Positions 10,068 to 18,097 of a stretch of 64,000 nucleotides of DNA are shown here, in pieces. The stretch lies in the NCBI GenBank assembly GCA_903870275.1, contig CAIQCK010000012.1, positions 124,001 to 188,000 on the forward strand, in the 5' to 3' direction. The notes under the pieces were generated by a model. The model saw nothing but the letters and a program-made list of their open reading frames with translations, was not told the origin of the DNA and ran no database searches. The DNA comes from an uncultured bacterium (GTDB lineage Bacteria > Verrucomicrobiota > Verrucomicrobiia > CAIQCK01). How positions within the stretch are numbered: the stretch's first letter is position 1; every line of letters starts with the position of its first letter. The position numbers and the translations under genes are program-made.

Positions 10068-11213
10068 ATGAAAAAAAGGAAGAACCTCGTTGGGGCCGCG
10101 ACACTCATTGTGGCACTATCGCTGGCCGGTGTCCCGGTTCTTGCCCAAGCCCCGAAGAGTCCAGATGGCAACCGTGCCGAAGCGGCGGGGCGCCTGCGGC
10201 CGGACATTCACGGTTGCGGTGTCTATCAGACGAGCGGATACGGGGACGAGCTTGGCGCACTGACCAACCCGCACCTCGACGGGCACAAGTTGATGAAGTG
10301 GTGGTCGCAACTCGAACCGGAGGAGGGAAAATACAATTGGTCGGCGATTGAGGGTCCGATGAGCAAGTGGCTGGCGGCGGGGAAACGGGTGATGTTAAGC
10401 CCCATCACGGCGCACGCCGGTCCGGTAAATGGACTGCCCGCGCAAGCGACGCCCGACTGGGTATTCAAGGCCGGTGCAAAGTGGGTGCCCCTGCCTTTGA
10501 AAGGAAGCAAAGACTCGGTGCGTGTGCCCGTGTATTGGGACCTGATTTACCTGGAGAAGTATCGGAATTTCATCCGGGCGCTCGGCAAGCAGTTTGACGA
10601 CCGGAAGGGAATCGAAGTCGTTTACTGCGGCACGGGAGTTTTTGGCGAGACGATCGTCTCAACTGAGCTTTGGGGGCAAAAGGAACATCGGCTCTGGAGT
10701 GAAGCCGGCCTGACCCCGGAGAACTGGACCAAGGCCGTCAATGCCATGGTAGATGCCTACGTCGAGGCGTTTCCGAAGACGGTTGTGGGGCTGCAAGTGA
10801 CCAACCCCGGCTTGGTCTCCTACATGGAGAGTTGCACACCAACCTATGTGCGCCATGCGGCCGAGAAGGGCGTCCTCTTACAGTATTGCGGGATCACGGG
10901 TGAGCCTTTCAAATGGAGTGGGCAGTTCTTTGCCGACTCCATCACGCGCTGGGCCGGTGTGACGAGCATAGGATTCGAAGCGTATAGCCCATCGAGCGGC
11001 GCCGCACCGACGAACTCCACGTTTGTGTTCGAAGGCAGTTTGAAGACCCTGGTGGACGTGGCAATCAAGTATAAGGTCAACTACATGTTGATGTGGTATC
11101 AGGATGCTGTGAAGGCCACACCGGGCAGCAAAACGCACGACCCAGAGTGGGATGAGGCGATCAAACGTGCAGCAGCCTCGCTTAAGCACGGACCTCTGGG
11201 AGGATGGAGGTGA
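10068..11213 (+). CDS. Secreted beta-galactosidase-like (GH42-type TIM barrel) glycosidase
   Basis: Signal peptide MKKRKNLVGAATLIVALSLAGVPVLAQ. KLMKWWSQLEPEEGKYNWSAIEGPMSKWLAAGKRVMLSP and YCGTGVFGE fit a clan GH-A-like barrel. Confidence 0.5.
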   Translation: MKKRKNLVGAATLIVALSLAGVPVLAQAPKSPDGNRAEAAGRLRPDIHGCGVYQTSGYGDELGALTNPHLDGHKLMKWWSQLEPEEGKYNWSAIEGPMSKWLAAGKRVMLSPITAHAGPVNGLPAQATPDWVFKAGAKWVPLPLKGSKDSVRVPVYWDLIYLEKYRNFIRALGKQFDDRKGIEVVYCGTGVFGETIVSTELWGQKEHRLWSEAGLTPENWTKAVNAMVDAYVEAFPKTVVGLQVTNPGLVSYMESCTPTYVRHAAEKGVLLQYCGITGEPFKWSGQFFADSITRWAGVTSIGFEAYSPSSGAAPTNSTFVFEGSLKTLVDVAIKYKVNYMLMWYQDAVKATPGSKTHDPEWDEAIKRAAASLKHGPLGGWR

Positions 11214-11222
11214 GGTTTGCCT

Positions 11223-12413
11223 ATGAAGATCGTTGACATGAAAGTTCGCACGGTGGCGATTCCGACCACGTGCCAGTTGCGCCATAATACCGGCGTTCAT
11301 CCCGGCTACTTCATCCGCAACGTCCTCGAATTGGTCACCGACGAAGGCATCGTCGGCTTGGGCGAGGTGGGCGGCGGCGACCAGCGCGGCGCATTGATGA
11401 AGCTCAAGCCGCGCATCGTCGGCCTCGACCCGTTTCACCTCGAAGTCATCAAGCTCAAGGTCTTGCGCAGCATCTACTATCTCTCCAACGCGCGGCTCTA
11501 CGGTGCCATAGAGATCGCCTGCCTCGACATTCAGGGCAAGGCGCTCGACCGGCCGATGTGCGACCTGCTCGGCGGCGCGGTGCGCGACCGCGTGCCGCTG
11601 ATGGGCGAGATCAGTTGGCGTTACGACCGGCCCGGCGGCGGCGACGACACGCGCGCCGAAGACCTCGTCGAGCAATGCGAGCAACTCCACGCCGAGTTGG
11701 GCGTGAAGACGGTCAAGATGAAAGGCGGTGTCGTGGACCCGGACGTGGAAGTGCGCGTGATGGAACTGTGCCGCCAGCGCATGGGGCCGAACTTCGGGCT
11801 GCGGATTGACGCCAACGGCGTTTGGAGCGTGGCGACCGCGGTGCGCGTCGGCCGGCGGCTGGAACCGCTCGGCCTTGAATATTACGAGGACCCGGCGTGG
11901 GGCATCGAAGGTCTCGCGGCGGTGCGGCGGCAGGTGCGCATTCCCATCGCGACCAACATGTATCCGGCGAAGTTCGACGACCTGGGTCCGGCAGTCCGAC
12001 TCGGCGCGGTGGATGTGGTGCTGACCGATCTCCACTACTGGGAAGGGCCGCGCGGCGTGAAAGATCTCTGTGCCGTGCTGCGGACGTTCAACCTCGGCGT
12101 GGGCATGCATAGCGGCGCGGAGTTCGGCATCGAGATGTCGGCGATGCTTCACACGGCCTGCACGATTCCCGAAATGAACTTTGCCGGCGACGCCATCTAC
12201 AATTACCTGACCGACGACATCATCGTCGGCGGCAAGATGCGTTACGAGGATGGTTGCCTGCGCGTGCCGGCCGGTCCCGGCCTCGGCGTCACGCTCGACG
12301 AGGAGAAGATGGCAAAATACGAGCGCTACTACGCCGAGAAGGGCGACTACTACGCGCGCTTCCATCAAGACCCGCGCCGGCCCGACTGGTATCCGATTGT
12401 CGGCGGAATGTGA
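11223..12413 (+). CDS. Mandelate racemase/muconate lactonizing enzyme (enolase superfamily), sugar-acid dehydratase-like
   Basis: GLRIDANGVWSVATAVRVGRRLEPLGLEYYEDPAWG, IPIATNM and GVGMHSGAEFGIEMSAMLH are enolase-superfamily barrel motifs. Confidence 0.9.
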   Translation: MKIVDMKVRTVAIPTTCQLRHNTGVHPGYFIRNVLELVTDEGIVGLGEVGGGDQRGALMKLKPRIVGLDPFHLEVIKLKVLRSIYYLSNARLYGAIEIACLDIQGKALDRPMCDLLGGAVRDRVPLMGEISWRYDRPGGGDDTRAEDLVEQCEQLHAELGVKTVKMKGGVVDPDVEVRVMELCRQRMGPNFGLRIDANGVWSVATAVRVGRRLEPLGLEYYEDPAWGIEGLAAVRRQVRIPIATNMYPAKFDDLGPAVRLGAVDVVLTDLHYWEGPRGVKDLCAVLRTFNLGVGMHSGAEFGIEMSAMLHTACTIPEMNFAGDAIYNYLTDDIIVGGKMRYEDGCLRVPAGPGLGVTLDEEKMAKYERYYAEKGDYYARFHQDPRRPDWYPIVGGM

Positions 12414-12450
12414 GAAGACTGAGTAAAGGCTTTCGCATAAAATGATGACG

Positions 12451-12523
12451 AATTATCCCGAAAACCGAAGTTGGGCAGACAGGAATGTCTGCCTCACGGT
12501 CAACTCCGGTTTTCGGGATTATT
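12451..12523. repeat. Nested intergenic palindrome (outer 23-bp arms, inner 8-bp perfect stem)
   Basis: aattatcccgaaaaccgaagttg (12451-12473) pairs with caactccggttttcgggattatt (12501-12523) at 21/23. Inner ggcagaca-ggaa-tgtctgcc spans 12474-12493. Confidence 0.85.
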
Positions 12524-12601
12524 GGATCGTCTGTCGCCCGTGGCGGTGACGCTGGAGCGCCTCCGCAAACAGAAAGCTGTGACAAACGAAGGAAACGAAT
12601 C

Positions 12602-14875
12602 ATGAGACTCAAACTGGCATTATCGGTTGTCGGGGGGGTGCTGGCGTTGTGCGTGGCGCCGGTGCCGTTTGCGAACGCCGGGATCGTCCGCATTGCGGAT
12701 GACAAATTGCAGGTTGGTTTCGATTCGGCGAGTGGATCGCTGCGCGAGTTGATTCAACTGGCTGACGGTTGCAACCAACTGGCGGATGGTGATGCTCCGT
12801 TTGCGCTGTGGCAGATTTCGGTTGGGAGCGGCGAGTCGTCGCGGGAACTGACCGCCGAGCGCGCCGGGACACCGAAGATTGAACGTTTGAGCGGCGGTCA
12901 GACTGGACTGCGCTTGGTGTGGGACAAGGTCGCGGCGGGCGCGATGGGGCCGCTGCGCGTGGAGGTTTTTGTCCGGCTCGGCCAACAGGACGCGGCGGTC
13001 AGTCGCTGGGAATTGTCGGTGGCAAAACCGAAGAATGTTCTGCTGAAACAGATTCGCTTCCCGCGAGTTGCCGGTTTGCGTGAGCGCGCCAACGAAATGC
13101 TTGCCATTCCCAGGGAGTTGGGCGTCCTGGCCCGCGACCCGCGCAAGTTGTTTCGGGGCAAGAACAACAAGGGCATGCGCATCTCTTGGGGTTATCCCAA
13201 GCCGCTGTCGGCGCAGTGCGTGGCCTTTTATCAGCAGGACGGTCCCGGCTTCTACGCGGCCAGCGACGACACGGAGGGTTATCGCAAAAGTTTCGAGATG
13301 TGGGGCGACGCAACGGGGCAGGTCCATTTCGAGGCGGTGCATGTGCCGGAACAGGAAGCCGCGGAGATGGCCGAGTTTCAGCTGCCGTTTGGGGTGGTGC
13401 TCGGCGCGTTTCACGGCGACTGGACGGCTGCGGCGCAGATTTATCGCGAGTCGCCTTCGGCAAGAACTTTCGCCGCGCGCGGACGGCTTCATCGAGGGAT
13501 GACGCCGGCGTGGTTGCTAAACACGGGGCTGTGGCTCTGGAACCGCGGCCGTTCGCAACAAGTGCTCGGGCCGGCGACGGTGATGCGAGAGCATCTGCAG
13601 ACGCCGGTGAGCATCCTGTGGCACTGGTGGCACAACTGTCCCTACGACGCCGGTTTCCCGGAGTATCTGCCGCCGCGGGAAGGTGCCGAGCCGTTCAAAG
13701 CCGCGCTGGCGGCGGCGCAACGGCAGGAGGTGCGCGCGATCCTCTACATGAACCAGCGCCTTTGGGGAACGCAGACGCGGAGTTGGACCAACGCGTGCGC
13801 CGAGGCGCGCGCGGTCAAGGGCAAGGACGGCAAGGTCCACACGGAGGTCTATAACACCTTCATGAAAGCGCCGTGCGCGCCGATGTGCATCGGCACGCGG
13901 TTCTGGCGCGACACATACGCCGGCCTCGCGCAGGAAGTCCTCTGCGACTTGAAGCCCGCCGGTGTTTACATGGATCAGGTCGGCTGTCTGGCCGACTGCT
14001 ACGATCCGAGCCACGGTCACATCCTGGGGCCGGGGCGGTATTGGACCGACGGCCTCGCGATGTTGACCGCGGAGATACGCGACCGCACGGCGCGTCGCGG
14101 CGACGTCGTGCTCGGTGGCGAGTTTTGCGGCGAGCCGTGGATCGGGAACATGGACTTGACGCTGGCGTTGAGCGTGAGCCAGGACCGCCAGGGCGTGTCG
14201 CCGGTCTGGGAACCGATCCCGTTCTTCCAGGCCGTCTATCACGGCGACACGGTCGTTTTCGGCAGCATGGCCGGGCTGGTGCATCCGCCCTACGACGAGA
14301 AGTGGCCGCAGGAACTGGCGCCGCCGGGCCGTTTGACCCTGCTGGACCGGAAATTTGCAAAACAGTTTTACCTGGATCACGCGAGGACCTTCGCATGGGG
14401 CATGCAACCGATGCTCGCCAACTTCCTGCCGTCGCTTCTGGAAGACCGCGCCGAGGAAATGGATTTCGTGACGCGCATGGTCCGCACACGAATGCGGGCG
14501 CTGAAATACCTGCTCCACGGCACATGGCTGCGCCCGCCGCCGCTCGAAGTGCCGCGACAGGAAATTGATGTCGCCGAAGTCGGATCCTACACGTTACTGA
14601 AAGCCTCCAAACGAACCTATCACGTGGCGTTGGCCGGCGCGTGGCGCGCGCCCGACGGCGACGTGGGCATCGCGCTCGCCAGCATCAGCAACGAGAAACT
14701 TGCTCTATGCCTGCCGATTGACGCGAAAGCGTATGGGCTGAAGGACGGTTGCGTGATCTATCGCACCGACGAGACCGGCCGGCATCGCTCGGGAACGCTC
14801 GACGTTCGCGAGCCGGTCGTGAAATTGGAGCTGCCGCCACGCGGCATCTGCGTGATCGAACTCTGCGCCAAGTAA
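12602..14875 (+). CDS. Secreted DUF6259-like putative glycoside hydrolase
   Basis: Signal peptide MRLKLALSVVGGVLALCVAPVPFANA. HRGMTPAWLLNTGLWLWNRGRSQQVLGP and SILWHWWHNCPYDAGFPEYLPPREG resemble DUF6259 proteins. Confidence 0.6.
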   Translation: MRLKLALSVVGGVLALCVAPVPFANAGIVRIADDKLQVGFDSASGSLRELIQLADGCNQLADGDAPFALWQISVGSGESSRELTAERAGTPKIERLSGGQTGLRLVWDKVAAGAMGPLRVEVFVRLGQQDAAVSRWELSVAKPKNVLLKQIRFPRVAGLRERANEMLAIPRELGVLARDPRKLFRGKNNKGMRISWGYPKPLSAQCVAFYQQDGPGFYAASDDTEGYRKSFEMWGDATGQVHFEAVHVPEQEAAEMAEFQLPFGVVLGAFHGDWTAAAQIYRESPSARTFAARGRLHRGMTPAWLLNTGLWLWNRGRSQQVLGPATVMREHLQTPVSILWHWWHNCPYDAGFPEYLPPREGAEPFKAALAAAQRQEVRAILYMNQRLWGTQTRSWTNACAEARAVKGKDGKVHTEVYNTFMKAPCAPMCIGTRFWRDTYAGLAQEVLCDLKPAGVYMDQVGCLADCYDPSHGHILGPGRYWTDGLAMLTAEIRDRTARRGDVVLGGEFCGEPWIGNMDLTLALSVSQDRQGVSPVWEPIPFFQAVYHGDTVVFGSMAGLVHPPYDEKWPQELAPPGRLTLLDRKFAKQFYLDHARTFAWGMQPMLANFLPSLLEDRAEEMDFVTRMVRTRMRALKYLLHGTWLRPPPLEVPRQEIDVAEVGSYTLLKASKRTYHVALAGAWRAPDGDVGIALASISNEKLALCLPIDAKAYGLKDGCVIYRTDETGRHRSGTLDVREPVVKLELPPRGICVIELCAK

Positions 14876-14879
14876 TCAC

Positions 14880-16916
14880 ATGAAAACCAAATCGCTCCTT
14901 CCAATCGTCACATTGTTGCTTGCGCCGTTCGTTGGCGCGCAGGCGGCGGAATCGCCGAAGCTGATCGCGCCGTGGACACCGGTGACGGTGAAAACCAACG
15001 CGTCCGGCGTCGAGGTCGGCGTCTGGGGACGAACGCACAAACTCACCAACGTGCTGCCGAGTTCGGTCGTCACGGCAGGCGGCGAGATATTGGCTGCGCC
15101 GATTCGCCTTGTCGGTAAAGTCAGCGGCAAGCCGATCGAGTGGAAGCGCGGCGGCAACTTCGTGTTTTGCGCCGACAAATCGCACGCCATCGTCACCGGA
15201 TGGCAGGCCGGCGACGATCTCATCGTCGACACCACCACGCGCGTTGAGTTCGACGGCTTGATGCGGGTGGACCTCGTCGTGCTGCCGCAGCACAAGATGA
15301 TGCCGAAGATCGAACAACTCTGGCTGGAGGTGCCGATCAAACGCGAGCGCGCCAGCCTGTTTCACTACTTCCCCGGCCAGTGGGGCAAATCCAAGAACAG
15401 CGGTGAATTGCCGGAAGCCGGCCTCACGCTGCCCTTCAAGCCGTTCGTGTGGCTCGGCCGTGAAGACAGCGGGCTGGGCTGGTTCGCCGAGTCGGACAAA
15501 GGCTGGCAACCGCAGGCCGCCGACCGCGCCATCGAGATCGTTCCACAAGGCAACGAGGTGTTGCTGCGCATAAGGCTGCTGGATTCCACGGTGAAGCTGC
15601 CGATCACGTTTACGTTCGGGTTTCAGGCGACGCCGGTGAAACCGTGGCCGAAGGATTTCCACGAGTGGCGCATCTGGCACGTGCCGCAACTCGGCGTCGG
15701 CTTGACGCTGCCCATCCCGAAGGAATGGTGGCTTTGCCATCGCGCGTTCCCCGACCGCAACCCGCTCGCCGTGCTCGACCGCGGCGCGCAGCTCGGCGCG
15801 AAGACAGCGGTCTTTCACGAGGACTGGGCGCCGATCCAGAACTACCCGATGACGTTCCCGGAAAACGACTTCAAGCGCATCGTCAGCGCGTGTCACCAGC
15901 GCGGCATGAAGGTGCTCGTCTATCACGGCTATGAGTTCTCGCCGCTCGCGCCGGAATGGGCGGAGTTGCACGACGAGATTCTGGTGAAGAACTCCAAGGG
16001 TGCCACCACGCCCGGCTGGTATCGCCATCCGGAGCAGCGTGACTTCCAGGTTTGTTACAACAGCGTCTGGCGCGACCGGCTGGCCGACGGCATCGAGCAG
16101 GCGCGGAAACGTTACGGCTTCGACGGCGTTTATCTCGACGGCACTGTCGAGCCGTGGGCGTGTTGCAACGAGCGGCACGGCTGTGGCTATCGCGCCGCCG
16201 ACGGCACACTGCGGCCGACGTATCCGATCTTCGGCGTGCGGCAGTTCATGCTGCGGCTCTACGGCATGATTCATCCGCGCGGCGGCCTCATCAACGCCCA
16301 CCAAAGCACCTGCTGCGTGACGCCGACCCTGGCGTTCGCGGATTCGTATTGGGACGGCGAGCAATTCGCCGGCGGCGAGTTGTCGGGCGATCCGCTGAAG
16401 GCGTTGCCGCTGGGCGCGCTGCGGGCGGAGTTCATGGGCCGCAACTTCGGCGTGCCGTGCGAGTTCCTGGCATACGAACGCCCGCCGCAATGGACGTTCG
16501 ACCACGCGCTGGCGTTCTCGATGCTCCACGACGTGCGCGTGCGCCCCTGCGGCATCGCCTCGCTGGAAAAAATGTCGCCGATCTGGAACGTGATGACCCG
16601 TTTCGGCACCGGCAAGGCCGAGTGGCATCCGTATTGGGAAACGAAGCCGCTCGCGAGCGCACAGCCGGAGTCGGTGAAGGTGAGTCTCTACGCGCGCCCC
16701 GGCGCGAAAGGCAGGGGCGGCCGCGCGCTGCTGGTCGTCGCGAACCTCTCCGCCGACCAGCCCGTGACCGCTCAGGTGACAATGGATTTCGCTTCCATCG
16801 GCGTCGCGGCAAAAACCGCAACCGACGCGCTGACCCGCGAGGCGTTGAGTTGCGCCGACGGCAAGCTGACAGTTCCACTCCAGCCGATGCGAATGCGGAT
16901 GGTGTGGGTCGAGTGA
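14880..16916 (+). CDS. Secreted DUF6067/GH123-like putative glycoside hydrolase
   Basis: Signal peptide MKTKSLLPIVTLLLAPFVGAQAA. FKPFVWLGREDSGLGWFAESDKGW and YGFDGVYLDGTVEPWACCNERHGCGY. Confidence 0.6.
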   Translation: MKTKSLLPIVTLLLAPFVGAQAAESPKLIAPWTPVTVKTNASGVEVGVWGRTHKLTNVLPSSVVTAGGEILAAPIRLVGKVSGKPIEWKRGGNFVFCADKSHAIVTGWQAGDDLIVDTTTRVEFDGLMRVDLVVLPQHKMMPKIEQLWLEVPIKRERASLFHYFPGQWGKSKNSGELPEAGLTLPFKPFVWLGREDSGLGWFAESDKGWQPQAADRAIEIVPQGNEVLLRIRLLDSTVKLPITFTFGFQATPVKPWPKDFHEWRIWHVPQLGVGLTLPIPKEWWLCHRAFPDRNPLAVLDRGAQLGAKTAVFHEDWAPIQNYPMTFPENDFKRIVSACHQRGMKVLVYHGYEFSPLAPEWAELHDEILVKNSKGATTPGWYRHPEQRDFQVCYNSVWRDRLADGIEQARKRYGFDGVYLDGTVEPWACCNERHGCGYRAADGTLRPTYPIFGVRQFMLRLYGMIHPRGGLINAHQSTCCVTPTLAFADSYWDGEQFAGGELSGDPLKALPLGALRAEFMGRNFGVPCEFLAYERPPQWTFDHALAFSMLHDVRVRPCGIASLEKMSPIWNVMTRFGTGKAEWHPYWETKPLASAQPESVKVSLYARPGAKGRGGRALLVVANLSADQPVTAQVTMDFASIGVAAKTATDALTREALSCADGKLTVPLQPMRMRMVWVE

Positions 16917-16950
16917 CGAAGCTGGCTGGAATAAACGTTTTCACCAAGCC

Positions 16951-18087
16951 ATGAAGAACTATCGCGCCCGATACGAGAGCGAACTGCTGGAACGCGTCGT
17001 GCCATTCTGGATTGAGCACGGCATTGACCGCGAACATGGCGGATTCTTCAGCGTCGTGGGTCGCAAGGGCGAACTGCTGGAGACGGAGAAATACCTGTGG
17101 ATGCAGTGGCGCGCGGTCTTCATGTTCGCCGCGCTCTACAACTCGCCTTACTCGCGCCCGGAATGGCTGGAGCACGCGCGGCGCGGATTCGACTTTCTAA
17201 GCCGCCATTCCTTTCGGCCGGATGGACACTGCTATTTCTCGTTGAAGCGGGATGGGACTCCGGGGCTGCGCGAGTTTGGCGGCTACACGGTCTTCACCGA
17301 TTCGTTCGCGGCCATTGGCGCGGCGGAGTTGTATCGCGCCGACCCGCAGCCGCGTTGCCGCGAGATTGCGTTGCAGGCGACGGCGAGCTATCGCGCGGGC
17401 TTTGCGGCGGTGGAGATGGGCGGCCCGATGACGCTGGCGCACTACATGATCCTGGTCAATGTGCTGTTCGTCCTGCAACGCGCGTTGCGGACGAAGGACT
17501 ACGACGGCGTGCTGCGCCAGGCGGCCGAGACGGTGCTCAATCATTTCTGGAGCCGCGAGCACCGGATGCTGTTCGAGAGCATGCCAGCCGACGGCAAGCC
17601 CGACCTCGATTCCGGCAACGGCCGGCTGCTGAATCCCGGCCACGCGCTGGAGGGCATGTGGTTCGTCATGCAATACGCCGAGAGCGTGAACGACCGCGCA
17701 ATGATCGCCCGCTGCCTCGAACTGACGCGCGCCATCCTGCAATACGCCTGGGACCCGGTTCACGGCGGCATCCTTTATTTCAAAGACGCGCTCGGTCTGC
17801 CGCTGCTCGACGGCAAGCAATACCTCAAGACTTGGTGGTGTCAAAACGAGGCGCTCATCGCGTCGCTTTATGCGTGGAAACTCTCCGGCGACGAGTTCTT
17901 CGCCGACTGGTTCCGGAAGATTGACGCGTGGGCGTGGCAACATTTCCGCGACCCGGAATCTCCGGAATGGTATCCGCACGTGCTGCCGGACGGCACGCCG
18001 TTCATGTTCTGCAAGGGCACAATGTTCAAAGGTTTCTTCCATTTGCCCCGCTGCCTGATGATGTGCGCGCAAATGCTGCCGCGATGA
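16951..18087 (+). CDS. N-acylglucosamine 2-epimerase (AGE)/cellobiose 2-epimerase family protein
   Basis: VPFWIEHGIDREHGGFFSVVGRKGELLETEKYLWMQWRAVFMFAALYN and LNPGHALEGMWFVMQYA are AGE-family hallmarks. No signal peptide. Confidence 0.85.
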   Translation: MKNYRARYESELLERVVPFWIEHGIDREHGGFFSVVGRKGELLETEKYLWMQWRAVFMFAALYNSPYSRPEWLEHARRGFDFLSRHSFRPDGHCYFSLKRDGTPGLREFGGYTVFTDSFAAIGAAELYRADPQPRCREIALQATASYRAGFAAVEMGGPMTLAHYMILVNVLFVLQRALRTKDYDGVLRQAAETVLNHFWSREHRMLFESMPADGKPDLDSGNGRLLNPGHALEGMWFVMQYAESVNDRAMIARCLELTRAILQYAWDPVHGGILYFKDALGLPLLDGKQYLKTWWCQNEALIASLYAWKLSGDEFFADWFRKIDAWAWQHFRDPESPEWYPHVLPDGTPFMFCKGTMFKGFFHLPRCLMMCAQMLPR

Positions 18088-18097
18088 AAAGGAAACA

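Noticed and set aside
14685-16628. 647-aa - strand ORF antisense to the DUF6067-like gene
   Set aside because: Composition-driven ORF without domain similarity; overlaps a supported secreted hydrolase.
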